The notes under the pieces are model-generated. The model ran no database searches. It was not told the DNA's origin and saw only the letters and a program-made list of their open reading frames with translations. Made by a program: the position numbers and the translations under genes. A stretch of 64,000 bases of DNA from an uncultured Bacteroidales bacterium (GTDB lineage Bacteria; Bacteroidota; Bacteroidia; Bacteroidales; Muribaculaceae), in the NCBI GenBank assembly GCA_902782465.1, contig CACZNH010000006.1:169824-233823 (forward strand), given 5' to 3'. Below, piece by piece: positions 8,066 to 17,511 of this stretch. Position 1 is the stretch's first letter; every line of letters begins with the position of its first letter.

Positions 8066-9607
8066 ATGCAGATTGAGACATTGAAAAAATGGTTGAAAAA
8101 CGTGCTGATGGCGTTCATCCTGCTACACCTTGTGGGATGTAGCAGCGACAGCCTGGAGAAAATGATTCCTGCCGACGCCACTGGCGTCGTGTGCATCGAC
8201 ATGCCCGGAATCCTGAAGCATGCCGGCATGCTGGACGACGGCAAAATCGTGTTGCCCCAGTCGTTGAAGCAAGCCATTGACGAGAACGACACGTCACCCC
8301 TGTGCGTGCTGCTCGCCGACCTGCCGCAGCTGGGTCTCGACACCGATAGTAAGGCCTACGCCTACTTCACCTCCAAGACCTTTGGCCGCGTGCTGCTGAC
8401 GCAGCTCGACGACCCCGCCAAGGCCCGCAAGACGCTGGCCATACGCGTGGGCGGCGACTTTGAGAAGGTCGAGGGTCTGGACTGCATGTACGTGGGCGAC
8501 AACCTGTATGCCATCGAGGGCGATGTACTGCTCGTGGGCACGGTGAACAAGGCCATGGAAATTGCCCGTGCCGCCAAGGCTGCCAAGAACATCCTCAACA
8601 AGACCGCTGCCAGCATCGTTGACAACAAGGCCGTCAAGGAGGTGCTGCACAACGATGATGCCGAGGTGAGCGCCTGGATTCAGGGCAAGGGCCTGAAGTA
8701 TATCCTCAACAAGAGTGAGGTCTATCGGGAACTGTCGCGCAAGATGCCGCTCATCGAGATTTTCACCGAGAGCGACATCGATGCCGTGACCTGCCATATT
8801 GACCTGGAGAAGGACGAGGTGAATATGGACTCGCGCATCCTTGCTGCCGAGAATAGCGAGTATGCCCAGCTGCTCAACTCCACCCTGGGCAAACCCAGCG
8901 ACGACGTCCTAAAGGCCATTCCCAACTCGATGGACTACATCTTCACGATGAGCGTCAAAGGTGACAACTTCGTGAAACTCAAGCAAATCCAGCAGTTGCT
9001 GAACATGTTCGGCAAGATACCTTATATCGGGCGCATCGACCTGGCGAGCATCCTTGCCACCGTTGACGGTCCGTTCACCATCGGCCTCGCCCGCGACCCG
9101 CACCTGGAGGGTGAGTGGAACATGGTGCTGGCCACACGTTCCAATGACCCCGACGGCGTGGTGAAGCAAATCAGCACCTTTGCCAACGCGATGGGCCAGG
9201 CACCTGAGTTGTATGACGGCGAGTACATCTACCAGTACGAAAACAAGATGATACGCATCGGCGTGATCGACGGCATCCTGTACATGAAGATGCTGGATTA
9301 TGAGCAGACCGAGGGCTATGCTTACGAGATGAAACCCGTGCGCGAGTTCTTTGACAACGCCTTAATCGGTATCTTTGCCCAGACCCTCAACGATAGCGTG
9401 CAAGGCTTCTTTGACTTCGGTCTGGAGAGCATCTTCGACGGCAAGGGCCATTTCTACACCAGCCAGCCCAAAGCCAACGCCACGCTGGAACTGCTGCGTG
9501 CCCTGTGCTCCATCAAGACGCACGACACCTTTGGCAACGAGACCGAGGACGACAACGGCATCTCGTCGTTCGTCTCAGGCGCTATCGACAAACTCCAACC
9601 GATGTAA
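8066..9607 (+). CDS. DUF4836 family lipoprotein
   Basis: 513 residues. The N-terminus has a basic, hydrophobic signal with lipobox L-V-G-C at residues 23-26, so it is a lipoprotein. The mature part opens with the DUF4836-type phrase IPADATGVVCIDMPGIL, in which a threshold-like domain is followed by two alpha/beta halves of similar build. Members of the family are envelope lipoproteins of Bacteroidetes without a known function. It is monocistronic, with its own promoter and a terminator at 9756-9792. Confidence 0.85.
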   Translation: MQIETLKKWLKNVLMAFILLHLVGCSSDSLEKMIPADATGVVCIDMPGILKHAGMLDDGKIVLPQSLKQAIDENDTSPLCVLLADLPQLGLDTDSKAYAYFTSKTFGRVLLTQLDDPAKARKTLAIRVGGDFEKVEGLDCMYVGDNLYAIEGDVLLVGTVNKAMEIARAAKAAKNILNKTAASIVDNKAVKEVLHNDDAEVSAWIQGKGLKYILNKSEVYRELSRKMPLIEIFTESDIDAVTCHIDLEKDEVNMDSRILAAENSEYAQLLNSTLGKPSDDVLKAIPNSMDYIFTMSVKGDNFVKLKQIQQLLNMFGKIPYIGRIDLASILATVDGPFTIGLARDPHLEGEWNMVLATRSNDPDGVVKQISTFANAMGQAPELYDGEYIYQYENKMIRIGVIDGILYMKMLDYEQTEGYAYEMKPVREFFDNALIGIFAQTLNDSVQGFFDFGLESIFDGKGHFYTSQPKANATLELLRALCSIKTHDTFGNETEDDNGISSFVSGAIDKLQPM

Positions 9608-9755
9608 ATCGCTTTTAAGCGCTGCACAAGGGATAATGGTTAATGTTTAAGGAGGGCATCCGCATACTTTACCCCACGCCAAGGCGCTAAGGCGCAAAGT
9701 TTTTTAAGGTCGCACTAAAGCGCGAGAAATTAAGAAAAAATCAAGCATGACAACA

Positions 9756-9792
9756 AAAACACATCCGCGTCGCTGTGGCGCGGATGTGTTTT
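9756..9792. terminator. Bidirectional hairpin terminator
   Basis: A 14-bp perfect stem (9756-9769 with 9779-9792) and 9-nt loop, with A-tract and T-tract flanks. It lies between the convergent DUF4836 gene and the outer-membrane barrel gene and could serve both. Confidence 0.8.
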
Positions 9793-9867
9793 AACTCATC
9801 GGCTTAACGTTGGGGCAGCTGTCAGAAATATCAGAATTCTCTGCTGTTCTTTCTTTTAGGGGTCGAA

Positions 9868-10341
9868 TCAGAACTTGTAGTTCAGGCCGAGGCCGATGAC
9901 ACCCTGGTCCACCTTGCGGATGATGGTGTGGCGGTACTCAAGGTTCACGCCCCAGTGGTCGGAGATTTCATATTCAACGCCGGCACCCAGGTTGAGGCCA
10001 ATGTGGTTCTTCTCGACACCCTCGAACTTGGCCATCGTGTAATTGAGACCGGCAAGAGGATAAATGAAGAAGTTCTCATTGAACAGGTTGACGAGGTAGT
10101 GGGCGTTGATGTTCACATCCCACCAGGAGGTGTGGTTGTGCTCAAAGAAGTAGTTGAAGCCCACCTCGCCGCGCAGATGGTCGATGATGCCATACTGGAA
10201 GCGTGCTCCGAGGCCCAGGCTCTCAATCTCACTGCCGTAAACCAGGTTAACACCCACGGCGGTCTCACCTTGACCCACTTGTGCCTGTGAAACGCCAATG
10301 CCGAGCATGAGGGCACAGACGAGCGTAAAAATCTTTTTCAT
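9868..10341 (-). CDS. Small outer-membrane beta-barrel protein
   Basis: 157 residues with a signal peptide (MKKIFTLVCALMLGIGVSQAQ). The mature protein alternates polar and hydrophobic residues in eight probable strands and ends in Y-K-F, a C-terminal aromatic as in OmpA/X-type barrels (G-V-G-F-N-Y, G-A-G-V-E-Y, G-L-G-L-N-Y-K-F strands). It fits the porin-family outer-membrane beta-barrel group. No specific transport role can be inferred. Confidence 0.85.
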   Translation of the reverse strand: MKKIFTLVCALMLGIGVSQAQVGQGETAVGVNLVYGSEIESLGLGARFQYGIIDHLRGEVGFNYFFEHNHTSWWDVNINAHYLVNLFNENFFIYPLAGLNYTMAKFEGVEKNHIGLNLGAGVEYEISDHWGVNLEYRHTIIRKVDQGVIGLGLNYKF

Positions 10342-10451
10342 TGTAGTTCTCAGTTTAAATTGTTTATTGATAAAAGTTATTGCCGCAATTATTCAAGTTG
10401 TAAAATTACAACAATTTTTCTAAACCCACAACATTTGGGCGTATTTTCGAC

Positions 10452-10477
10452 AAAAAAAGCTGCCCTTGTGAGGCAGC
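10452..10477 (-). terminator. rpoD terminator
   Basis: Stem GCTGCC/GGCAGC with a 7-nt loop, followed on the minus strand by seven T residues; 35 nt past the rpoD stop. Confidence 0.85.
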
Positions 10478-10511
10478 CCTAATCTTTTTATCCATCATGT
10501 AATGCTCCCGT

Positions 10512-11369
10512 TTAGCCCAAATAGGCCTTGAGGAGCTTGCTTTTTTGGCCCTTGAGACGGCGGATGGCCTTCTCCTTGATTTGACGCACGCGCTCGCGCG
10601 TGAGGTCGAACTTGGCGCCGATTTCCTCCAGCGTCATCTCCTGGCAACCGATACCGAAGAACATCTTCAGGATATCACGCTCACGCGGATTGAGCTGGTC
10701 CAGGGCACGGTTCACCTCCTTGGCCAGCGACTCCTGGTTCAAGGTCGAGTCCGCCATGGGCGAATCATTGTTGGGCAAGACATCGAGCAGACTGTTGTCC
10801 TCACCCTCGACAAACGGTGCATCGACCGAGACGTGACGACCCGACACCTTCATGGTGTCGCTGATCTTGTCCACGGGGATGTCGAGGCGCTCGGCGAGTT
10901 CCTCGGCCGAGGGACGACGCTCGTGCTCTTGCTCAAACCGCGACTGCGCCTTGCTGATCTTGTTGATGGAGCCCACCTGGTTCAGCGGCAGCCTGACGAT
11001 GCGGGACTGCTCGGCCAGGGCTTGGAGGATGGATTGACGAATCCACCAAACGGCATAGGAGATAAACTTGAAGCCACGCGTCTCGTCGAACTTCTGCGCT
11101 GCCTTGATGAGGCCCAGATTACCCTCGTCGATCAAGTCGGGCAGACTCAATCCCTGGTTCTGGTACTGTTTTGCGACAGAAACGACAAAGCGCAAGTTGG
11201 CACTGACAAGTTTGTCAAGAGCCGCTTGATCGCCCTGGCGAATGCGCTGAGCCAACTCGACTTCCTCATCGACCGTAATCAATTCCTTGCGGCCGATTTC
11301 CTGAAGATATTTGTCAAGTGACGCGCTTTCGCGGTTAGTAATGGATTTTGTAATTTTAAGTTGTCTCAT
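10512..11369 (-). CDS. rpoD: RNA polymerase primary sigma factor (RpoD/SigA type)
   Basis: 285 residues, the short primary sigma typical of Bacteroidetes, which lacks the long region 1.1 of proteobacterial sigma70. It has region 1.2 (DKYLQEIGR), region 2 with [15 protein letters not shown] and Y-A-V-W-W-I-R-Q-S, region 3 ([12 protein letters not shown]), and region 4.2 helix-turn-helix ([17 protein letters not shown]). This factor recognises the -33 TTG / -7 TAnnTTTG promoters seen throughout the window. It has its own promoter (11395-11402) and terminator. Confidence 0.97.
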   Translation of the reverse strand: MRQLKITKSITNRESASLDKYLQEIGRKELITVDEEVELAQRIRQGDQAALDKLVSANLRFVVSVAKQYQNQGLSLPDLIDEGNLGLIKAAQKFDETRGFKFISYAVWWIRQSILQALAEQSRIVRLPLNQVGSINKISKAQSRFEQEHERRPSAEELAERLDIPVDKISDTMKVSGRHVSVDAPFVEGEDNSLLDVLPNNDSPMADSTLNQESLAKEVNRALDQLNPRERDILKMFFGIGCQEMTLEEIGAKFDLTRERVRQIKEKAIRRLKGQKSKLLKAYLG

Positions 11370-11394
11370 CTAACTTATGTAGAGTTTAAGCGTG

Positions 11395-11402
11395 CAAAAT
11401 TA
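11395..11402 (-). promoter_or_regulatory. -7 box (TAATTTTG) of rpoD
   Basis: Matches the TAnnTTTG consensus 25 nt before the rpoD ATG. Confidence 0.55.
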
Positions 11403-11632
11403 CTACATTTTTTTCGTTATTCCAAAGAAACAAGCAAAAATCGCACCAAAAACAGTCAAATCATCAAAAAAGAAGGGAAAAAGCGTTAAAAATGCCCACC
11501 CGATCCCTCATGTGGGAAAAATATTACTGACAAAGGGGCTGTTGCATGGTGTTTCCCGTTGAAGTCGGCTCAACGAGCCACCAGCCGCCATCGATGCAAC
11601 ACTTGCGTGTCCCATTAAAAAGAACAGGAGGA

Positions 11633-11740
11633 ATGACAAATGTTTTCTATGGTATGATATATATCTTCTTGTCGGGAACGATTTTGTTAAAAGTGTCCCT
11701 GACGTGGCTGTGGTGTCCTGAAAAGAAATGGTGGCAGTGA
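11633..11740 (+). CDS. Candidate 35-residue membrane miniprotein
   Basis: ATG at 11633 lies directly after an AGGAGG stretch (11626-11631). The peptide opens MTNVFYGMIYIFLSGTILL and ends in CPEKKWWQ: one hydrophobic membrane-length segment followed by a basic, tryptophan-rich tail. The frame stays open upstream to 11546 with no convincing earlier start. Its 3' end overlaps the htrA terminator stem, and purine-rich ribosome sites are unusual in Bacteroidetes, so chance is possible. Confidence 0.3.
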   Translation: MTNVFYGMIYIFLSGTILLKVSLTWLWCPEKKWWQ

Positions 11741-11759
11741 CAGATTGTCACCACCACCA
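11721..11759 (-). terminator. htrA terminator
   Basis: Imperfect 14-bp stem (11729-11742 with 11746-11759) rich in TGG/CCA, followed on the minus strand by TTTCTTTT. It lies 43 nt past the htrA stop. Confidence 0.65.
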
Positions 11760-11801
11760 TTACGATTATGAAAAATCGCTATCGCATGTGCGTGTGCCGA
11801 T

Positions 11802-13343
11802 TTAGTCCTCGTCGTCGCTCAGGTCAACGGCATAGTAAACCTTCTTGCCCGTGGGATAGAAGCCGGTGATGAACATCACCTTGTCGCTGTCGCCACTGCG
11901 CATAATCTGGTTGTAGATGCTCTCCACATCATCGCGCGAGTCAACGGGCATGTTGTTGATGTCGGTGATGATGAAGCCGTCGCGGATGCCTGCGTTCTTG
12001 AACTTGCCGGCCTTGATGCCGACCACCTTCAGACCCTTGGAGATGGCCAGGTCTTCCTTCTCGTCAGCACTCAGCTCGGTGAAGGCGCAGCCCAGTGACA
12101 TGACATCGCTCTGCTTGGTCATCTTGGTGTTACCCTGGTCGTTCTTGAAGGTGACGGTGGTGCGCTTGAGCTTGTTGTCACGGTAGTACTCAATCTCGGC
12201 CTTGTCGCCAGGACGCAGCTTGTTCATCTCCTCCTGCATCTCGCCGCTGTCCTTGACGCGGGCGCCATTGAGCTTGACGATGACGTCGCCCTCCTGCAGA
12301 CCTGCCTCCTTGGCAGCACCGCGGTCGGTCACCTTGGCCACATAGAGGCCCTCGTTGGTAGCGGTAATCTTCTCTTCCTTGGCCTTCTCGGCGGTCAGTT
12401 CACTGTACTGGATGCCGAGCACAGCACGCTGCACGGTACCATACTGCTTGATGTCGGTAATCACCTTCTTGACGGTGTTGCTGGGCACGGCGAACGAGCA
12501 GCCACTGTAGTTACCCGTCTGGGAATAAATCATGGTGTTGATGCCTATGAGCTCGCCGGCGGTGTTCACGAGCGCGCCACCCGAGTTGCCAGGGTTAACG
12601 GCGGCGTCATGCTGGATAAACGCCTTGATGCCACTGTTGTCGCTGGTGTTCATGCCACGAGCCTTGGCACTGATGATGCCGGCGGTGACGGTGGAGTTGA
12701 AACCGAAGGGGTTGCCCACGGCCACACACCACTGCCCCACTTTGACAGCGTCGCTGTTGCCGAAGGTGATGGTGTGCAGGTCCTTGGCGTTGATCTTGAT
12801 GAGGGCGATATCGGTCTTCTCGTCGGCACCAACAACTGTTGCGTTAAAGGTGCGGTTGTCGTTGAGGGTCACCTCAAGCTTCTCGGCACCATCGATGACG
12901 TGATTGTTGGTCACGATGTAGCCGTCAGGGCTGATAATAACGCCCGAGCCCATGCCACGGGGTTGGGGCTCACTCTTCTGTTGCTGCTGCTGTTGCTGCT
13001 TGCGGCCACGCTGACCGCTGCCATAACCGGGGCCAAAGAAGAACTCGAACGGGTCGAAGAAGTCGCCCCCGTACATGCTCTGCTGCGGTGTGGCGTAACT
13101 CTTGATGCTCACGACGGTGTTGATGGTGTTCTCGGCGACATCGGTGAAGTCGCGGCTCATGTCCACCGTGCGGGTCGATGTGCGCACAAAGCCGTCGCTG
13201 GAGGGCTCACACTCCTGATTCAGCACATAACCGTCAGTAATGACGCCTATTTTCTGTAACTCGGTTGTTGTCATCATGGTTGCTGCCGAGCCCATGACCG
13301 ACGCAGCCACTAACATCAAAGCTAATTTCAAATTCTTTTTCAT
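11802..13343 (-). CDS. htrA: HtrA/DegP-family serine protease
   Basis: Periplasmic trypsin-like protease and chaperone for misfolded envelope proteins. The preferred ATG at 13341-13343 gives 513 residues starting with a signal sequence (MKKNLKLALMLVAASVMG); an in-frame extension to 13460 crosses the promoter and is rejected. The catalytic triad is His148 (NNHVIDG), Asp178 (KTDIALIKI) and Ser254 (NPGNSGGALVN). Two PDZ domains follow, the first with G-L-Q-E-G-D-V-I-V-K-L-N and the second more divergent near the C-terminus. A run of seven glutamines (residues 116-122) sits in the loop before the protease core, like the flexible LA loop of DegP. Confidence 0.95.
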   Translation of the reverse strand: MKKNLKLALMLVAASVMGSAATMMTTTELQKIGVITDGYVLNQECEPSSDGFVRTSTRTVDMSRDFTDVAENTINTVVSIKSYATPQQSMYGGDFFDPFEFFFGPGYGSGQRGRKQQQQQQQKSEPQPRGMGSGVIISPDGYIVTNNHVIDGAEKLEVTLNDNRTFNATVVGADEKTDIALIKINAKDLHTITFGNSDAVKVGQWCVAVGNPFGFNSTVTAGIISAKARGMNTSDNSGIKAFIQHDAAVNPGNSGGALVNTAGELIGINTMIYSQTGNYSGCSFAVPSNTVKKVITDIKQYGTVQRAVLGIQYSELTAEKAKEEKITATNEGLYVAKVTDRGAAKEAGLQEGDVIVKLNGARVKDSGEMQEEMNKLRPGDKAEIEYYRDNKLKRTTVTFKNDQGNTKMTKQSDVMSLGCAFTELSADEKEDLAISKGLKVVGIKAGKFKNAGIRDGFIITDINNMPVDSRDDVESIYNQIMRSGDSDKVMFITGFYPTGKKVYYAVDLSDDED

Positions 13344-13418
13344 GTGTCTTTTGAATGTTAATTTATTGTTGTTTTTAAATTTTTCAAATGTTAAATTTAA
13401 CGATTTCAAATCTTGTGC

Positions 13419-13426
13419 CAAATGTA
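13419..13426 (-). promoter_or_regulatory. -7 box (TACATTTG) of htrA
   Basis: Consensus match about 75 nt before the chosen htrA ATG. This supports the shorter start, because a start at 13460 would lie upstream of the promoter. Confidence 0.5.
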
Positions 13427-13586
13427 CAACGAAAAATGACAATGGCAATAATTGTGCCATAGTTTTTAAAAATAATTAATAGCGATGACGTGGGTTTTTA
13501 ATTTGTTTTACATTGGAAGCCCATCTTATAACAATTTATGACACACTGTCGCCCGTACTGGCCATAATGGCAGGACCCGCACAACA

Positions 13587-13625
13587 AATCCCGCCCGACA
13601 ACAAAGCGAGTCGTCGGGCGGGATT
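13587..13625 (-). terminator. folC terminator
   Basis: Perfect 13-bp GC-rich stem (13587-13599 with 13613-13625) located 18 nt past the folC stop. The following T stretch on the minus strand is weak (TTTGTTGTG). Confidence 0.7.
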
Positions 13626-13642
13626 GCTGTATCGCGACGGCA

Positions 13643-14983
13643 TCAATCGAGCCGATCCTCTCCGTAACCTAATGCCTTGAGCAGTTCGGCAAGCACATAC
13701 ATGCTGCCGCCCACATAGATGAGGTCATCGGGGGCAGCATCGGCACGTGCCGCTTCCAGGGCCTCCTTTACGTTGGCGAATGCCTTGGCCTGCTTGATAC
13801 CCGCCTGAACGGCAAGTTCCATTACCTTGTCGGCAGTCATGCTGCGCGAGGTTGAAGCCTGGGTGAAATAGAAGGCAGCGTCCAGGGGCAACAAATCCAG
13901 GATTCCAGCCACATTCTTGTCGGCCATGAAGCCCATCACCATGCGCAGCTTGTTGCGGCGCAGCAATCGTAGCTGCCTGACCACGACCTGGAATCCCGGC
14001 ACGTTATGCGCCGAGTCACAGATGGTCATGGGATTGTCGTCCAGCTTCATCCACCGTCCCATCAGTCCAGTATTCTCGGTAACGTGGGCGAATCCCTCAC
14101 ACAGGGCATCAATTTTGATACGGTATTTGAGGCGCTTGAGGATATTCATGGAGGTGAGAACCGTGTTGACGTTCTCGACCTGGTAATCTCCTGTCAGTTC
14201 ACAATCGATGACGCCGTAGTTGTTTGTCGTCATCCTCAATACATTGCCCACGTGCTTTGCCGAGAGCACCTCGGGCTTGTCTTGGGCAAAACGGATTTCG
14301 GAATAGAGTCGCTTGGCCTCGCTTTCCAGCACGTCACGCACCACGCCTTCGGCACGACCCACAACCACGGGCTTTCCATGCTTGATGATGCCGGCCTTCT
14401 CCCTGGTGATGTCCTCGAGCGTGTCTCCCAAGAACTGCTGATGCTCCAGGCCGATGTTGGTGATGATGCTCAACTCGGGAGTGACGATATTGGAACTGTC
14501 CAGCCTGCCGCCCAGCCCTGTCTCGATGACGGCCACATTGACATTGCGCGTGGCGAAATAGTCAAATGCCATTGTCGAAACCAACTCAAAGAACGACGGC
14601 TCATAGACATAGTCGTCAAAGTCACGCTTCTGGTAGTCTGCCACCCATTGCATCACAAAGTTGCGGCTCACCATCTTGCCATCGACACGGATGCGCTCCC
14701 TGAAGTCCACCAGGTGGGGCGAGGTGAACAGGCCCACCTTATAGCCGCAGCACTGCAGGCACGAAGCCAGCATGTGGGCTACCGACCCCTTGCCATTGGT
14801 TCCAGCGATGTGAATGATTCGATAGCGACGGTGCGGGTCATTGTACAGTTTGCTGAGGGCTATACTGGTATCAAGGCCAGGCTTGTATCCTGATGCACCC
14901 TGGCGCTCAAAAGCAGGACGCTGATTGAACAGGTAATCTTGTGTACGCTCCCACAATCGAGCCAGTTCTTCTTTTCTTGCCAT
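13643..14983 (-). CDS. folC: Folylpolyglutamate synthase / dihydrofolate synthase
   Basis: Mur-ligase family enzyme that adds glutamate to (dihydro)folates, and to dihydropteroate if bifunctional. The chosen ATG at 14981-14983 gives 446 residues beginning MARKEELARLWERTQDYLF. Upstream in-frame codons run into the RNase P RNA and are rejected. Visible motifs: the P-loop GTNGKGSVAHMLAS, T-S-P-H-L-V-D-F-R-E-R-I-R (folate loop), T-N-I-G-L-E-H-Q-Q-F-L-G-D-T, and the C-terminal Mur-ligase domain with D-S-A-H-N. The gene lies 73 nt downstream of rnpB on the same strand. Confidence 0.95.
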   Translation of the reverse strand: MARKEELARLWERTQDYLFNQRPAFERQGASGYKPGLDTSIALSKLYNDPHRRYRIIHIAGTNGKGSVAHMLASCLQCCGYKVGLFTSPHLVDFRERIRVDGKMVSRNFVMQWVADYQKRDFDDYVYEPSFFELVSTMAFDYFATRNVNVAVIETGLGGRLDSSNIVTPELSIITNIGLEHQQFLGDTLEDITREKAGIIKHGKPVVVGRAEGVVRDVLESEAKRLYSEIRFAQDKPEVLSAKHVGNVLRMTTNNYGVIDCELTGDYQVENVNTVLTSMNILKRLKYRIKIDALCEGFAHVTENTGLMGRWMKLDDNPMTICDSAHNVPGFQVVVRQLRLLRRNKLRMVMGFMADKNVAGILDLLPLDAAFYFTQASTSRSMTADKVMELAVQAGIKQAKAFANVKEALEAARADAAPDDLIYVGGSMYVLAELLKALGYGEDRLD

Positions 14984-15056
14984 AATATCGGTCTTTCGGT
15001 TATGAATGCATGTCACCAAAGTGACTCTTGACGACATCAATTTTTTTTTAAAAAAA

Positions 15057-15425
15057 GCAGTATGGCTATAAGCCGGGTTTTGTGCCTGCCACAAGTGGCA
15101 GGTGCCTGTCATTTATCTGTCCGACGCATTGCTGCGCCGGTATAGCGTTCTACCCCCCGGCAATGGACGAGCAGCCCTTGAATGCCGGTATACATGAACT
15201 TGCAACTCACAGGTGGTGCGGCACACCGTGTCGCCACGGCGCCCGGTGGGCTCTTACCCCACCTTTTCACCCTTACCGCTCACGCGGCGGTTATTCTCTG
15301 TCACCTTAACCCTACGGTCACCCGTAGCTTCCCGTTAAGAAATGTGATGCTCTGCGTTGCCCGGACTTTCCTCTCGCAACCATTAGACGTTAACGAGCGA
15401 CAAGCCGCCATACTGCACGTTTTTG
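15057..15425 (-). ncRNA. rnpB: RNase P RNA (bacterial type A)
   Basis: Catalytic RNA that matures the 5' ends of tRNAs. The minus strand contains the diagnostic CR-I segment GAGGAAAGTCCGGGC near the 5' end, and the 3' part reads through the conserved ACAAAACCCGGCTTA element. The 5' GCAGTATGGC (15407-15416) pairs perfectly over 10 bp with GCCATACTGC (15057-15066) to form helix P1, which fixes both ends. A U-run follows at the 3' end. Transcription would start near 15425, just after the -7 box at 15432-15439. Exact ends are inferred. Confidence 0.93.
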
Positions 15426-15431
15426 CGGGCA

Positions 15432-15439
15432 CAAAATTA
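15432..15439 (-). promoter_or_regulatory. -7 box (TAATTTTG) of rnpB
   Basis: Consensus match placed 7 nt before the expected 5' end of RNase P RNA. An upstream TTTG (15451-15454) is too close to be a standard -33 element. Confidence 0.55.
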
Positions 15440-15615
15440 CAATGAATTATCAAAGTGTGCAATTTTTTTTATAGTTTTACACTACCTTTCTATTAATTTT
15501 AGTGTTTTTATAGAGAAAAAACCAATAATAATGAATACCGCATGGATGTTGCAATTTTTTGCACATCTTTCCGTTAAAAACATAGCACACCTATCAATTC
15601 CCAATTGTACAAGTT

Positions 15616-17379
15616 ATGGCTATACTCAAAAAGTTGTCTCTCAGCGGTCTGGTCGAGCGTTTCGGCCAAAGTTTCAGACGTTTTCCGTTGGCAATGCTGC
15701 TCATGGTGTTCCTGGCGTGTTTTCTCATCTACCTGAACCACGGCGGCAAACCAGGAGCCAAATGGGAGTTTTTCCTCATTTTCTACCCAGCGACGAGCGC
15801 CTTGCTGGCAGTAGCCCTCTCGCTGCTCACCGAGGACTTCAAGAGCCGCCTGCTGGCGATTGCGACCCAAGTGGTCGTGCATGGCATGTGGCTGGCAGCA
15901 TCACTCTACCTGTCGCAATTCGACCGTTTTTCCATACCACAGCTGTTAGCAGTAAGTGCCACGGTGGTTGCCATCGGCCTTGCCGTCTTCCTCATCTGTT
16001 TCTACCGCAATGGCTATGACTTGAGATTCTGGAATTTCTCAATCCGCACGGTGTTGTCGGTGGCGGCATCTGTGGCCATCGGCGGCATCCTGACGCTGGG
16101 CCTGTTTGCCCTGGTTGAGTCCTTGAAACTGCTGTTCAGCCTTCACATCCCAGACACGGTTTTTGCCGACATCGCCTCGGTGTGCATGGTAATGCTGGCA
16201 CCAGCGCTATTTATGAACCTGATTCCCAAAGGCGAAGACAAATACCTTGATGCAGCACCCGAGTTCTCGGGATTCAGCAAGGGTGTCGTCCAATACCTGT
16301 TCCTGCCATTGTTGGGCTTGTATATGATTACCCTCTATGCCTACGCGGCCAAGATTCTGATGGAGTGGTCGCTACCCGTGGGCGGTGTGAGCTACCTGGT
16401 GACAGGCAGCATGGTGCTGATGGTATTGCTTATCTACATCACCTACCCTATCCAGCACCAAGAGGGCAACAAACTGTTCAAGCTGGTGACCTGTTTGGCT
16501 CCGGTATTGATGTTACCGCTACTGGCGCTGATGACTGTTGCCATCCAGCGCCGTCTGGGCGATTACGGCATCACAGTGAGCCGCCTCTACCTGCTGGTGT
16601 TCAACCTGTGGTGCTATGCGGTGTGCCTGTGGCTGATTTTCACCCGCAACAAGCGCATCTGGCTCATCCCCGCCTCATTTGCCGCCATCCTGCTGTTCAT
16701 CTCTGTCGGGCCACAGAGCATCGCCAATGTGACCCAACGCCAACTGCTGAAAGAGGCCCGCACCGCCTTTGAATCATCGGGCATCAAGCGATTTCCGCTA
16801 TCGGGCGAGCAGTATGACCAATGGCTCAAGAAAGCCGACCCCAAAACGGCTGCTGCCATTGACTCCAAACTGGATTACCTGCAAACGGATTTCGGTTTCA
16901 ACAGCATTAGGAACCTAGTGGGCAAGGATGTCATCACGGGCACCTATGTCAAAACGGGGCAGGGGGATATCATTGTAACAACCAACAGCAACTTCTTTAA
17001 TAGTGAATTAATCCATGACGTTGAGATGCCTCAGGGTTATCACAAGATGTCCTTAGTCGACTTCTATATTGAGGGTGTAATGGCTAATCATTCCATGGTA
17101 CCTATCCATTTCAAGGTCGCAAACCGAGTTGAACCCAATGAGGCCATCGAGAACGACGACCCCGTGGTGTCCCCTCTTGATGCGGTAGAGTACCAGTTTG
17201 AGGTGGCAGCCAAAGAGTTGATTGAACGGGACGAGGAGCGTAATCCCGGCGTCAACGTCCAGCCCCTGCTGGTTGAAAACGGCCAGGCGATGCTGATGAT
17301 TGACCGCTATTCATTCCATCTATGGCATGACAGATCCCGTTATGACCTTAGCGTCAGCGGTATTTTGTTTACCAAATAG
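15616..17379 (+). CDS. DUF4153 family integral membrane protein
   Basis: 587 residues. The first ~375 residues hold about ten to eleven hydrophobic membrane spans (for example MLLMVFLACFLIYL and LVTGSMVLMVLLIYITY). A soluble, probably extracytoplasmic C-terminal domain of ~210 residues follows (FESSGIKRFPLSGEQYDQWL onward), rich in beta-strand. The layout fits DUF4153, a membrane family without assigned function. It is monocistronic with a strong terminator. Confidence 0.75.
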   Translation: MAILKKLSLSGLVERFGQSFRRFPLAMLLMVFLACFLIYLNHGGKPGAKWEFFLIFYPATSALLAVALSLLTEDFKSRLLAIATQVVVHGMWLAASLYLSQFDRFSIPQLLAVSATVVAIGLAVFLICFYRNGYDLRFWNFSIRTVLSVAASVAIGGILTLGLFALVESLKLLFSLHIPDTVFADIASVCMVMLAPALFMNLIPKGEDKYLDAAPEFSGFSKGVVQYLFLPLLGLYMITLYAYAAKILMEWSLPVGGVSYLVTGSMVLMVLLIYITYPIQHQEGNKLFKLVTCLAPVLMLPLLALMTVAIQRRLGDYGITVSRLYLLVFNLWCYAVCLWLIFTRNKRIWLIPASFAAILLFISVGPQSIANVTQRQLLKEARTAFESSGIKRFPLSGEQYDQWLKKADPKTAAAIDSKLDYLQTDFGFNSIRNLVGKDVITGTYVKTGQGDIIVTTNSNFFNSELIHDVEMPQGYHKMSLVDFYIEGVMANHSMVPIHFKVANRVEPNEAIENDDPVVSPLDAVEYQFEVAAKELIERDEERNPGVNVQPLLVENGQAMLMIDRYSFHLWHDRSRYDLSVSGILFTK

Positions 17380-17431
17380 ACGTCACCGTGGCTGTCGCTA
17401 AGCGACGGCACAGGGAACCTGGCAATAGCAC

Positions 17432-17476
17432 TTATCAACACCTCCAATCGGGATTGGGGGTGTTGATAACTTTTTT
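17432..17476 (+). terminator. Strong intrinsic terminator
   Basis: An 18-bp stem (17432-17449 with 17452-17469, one T-G wobble) and 2-nt loop, followed by C and six T residues. It ends the DUF4153 gene. Confidence 0.88.
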
Positions 17477-17511
17477 CTAGCCAATATGGGTTTTGTTATA
17501 GTAAATGGCAG

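Larger units (their letters stand above)
11370..11801. other. Intergenic region rpoD-htrA
   Basis: 432 bp between two leftward genes. It contains the rpoD promoter, a candidate small rightward ORF (11633-11740) and the htrA terminator (11729-11759). Around 11541-11600 a 7-bp inverted repeat (GTTGCAT/ATGCAAC) encloses a GGCTC-AAC-GAGCC hairpin, so a structured RNA is conceivable. I recognise no known RNA family. Confidence 0.5.

Noticed and set aside
11546-11632. Upstream part of the open frame before the 35-residue candidate
   Set aside because: No hydrophobic or conserved character and no ribosome site; only the part after AGGAGG is worth considering.
13344-13460. N-terminal extension of htrA
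   Set aside because: It covers the -7 box and precedes the signal peptide.
14984-15112. N-terminal extension of folC
   Set aside because: It would read into the 3' end of the RNase P RNA; the protein homologous to FolC begins at 14983.
15057-15425. Small plus-strand ORFs across the RNase P RNA
   Set aside because: The region is fully explained by rnpB on the minus strand.
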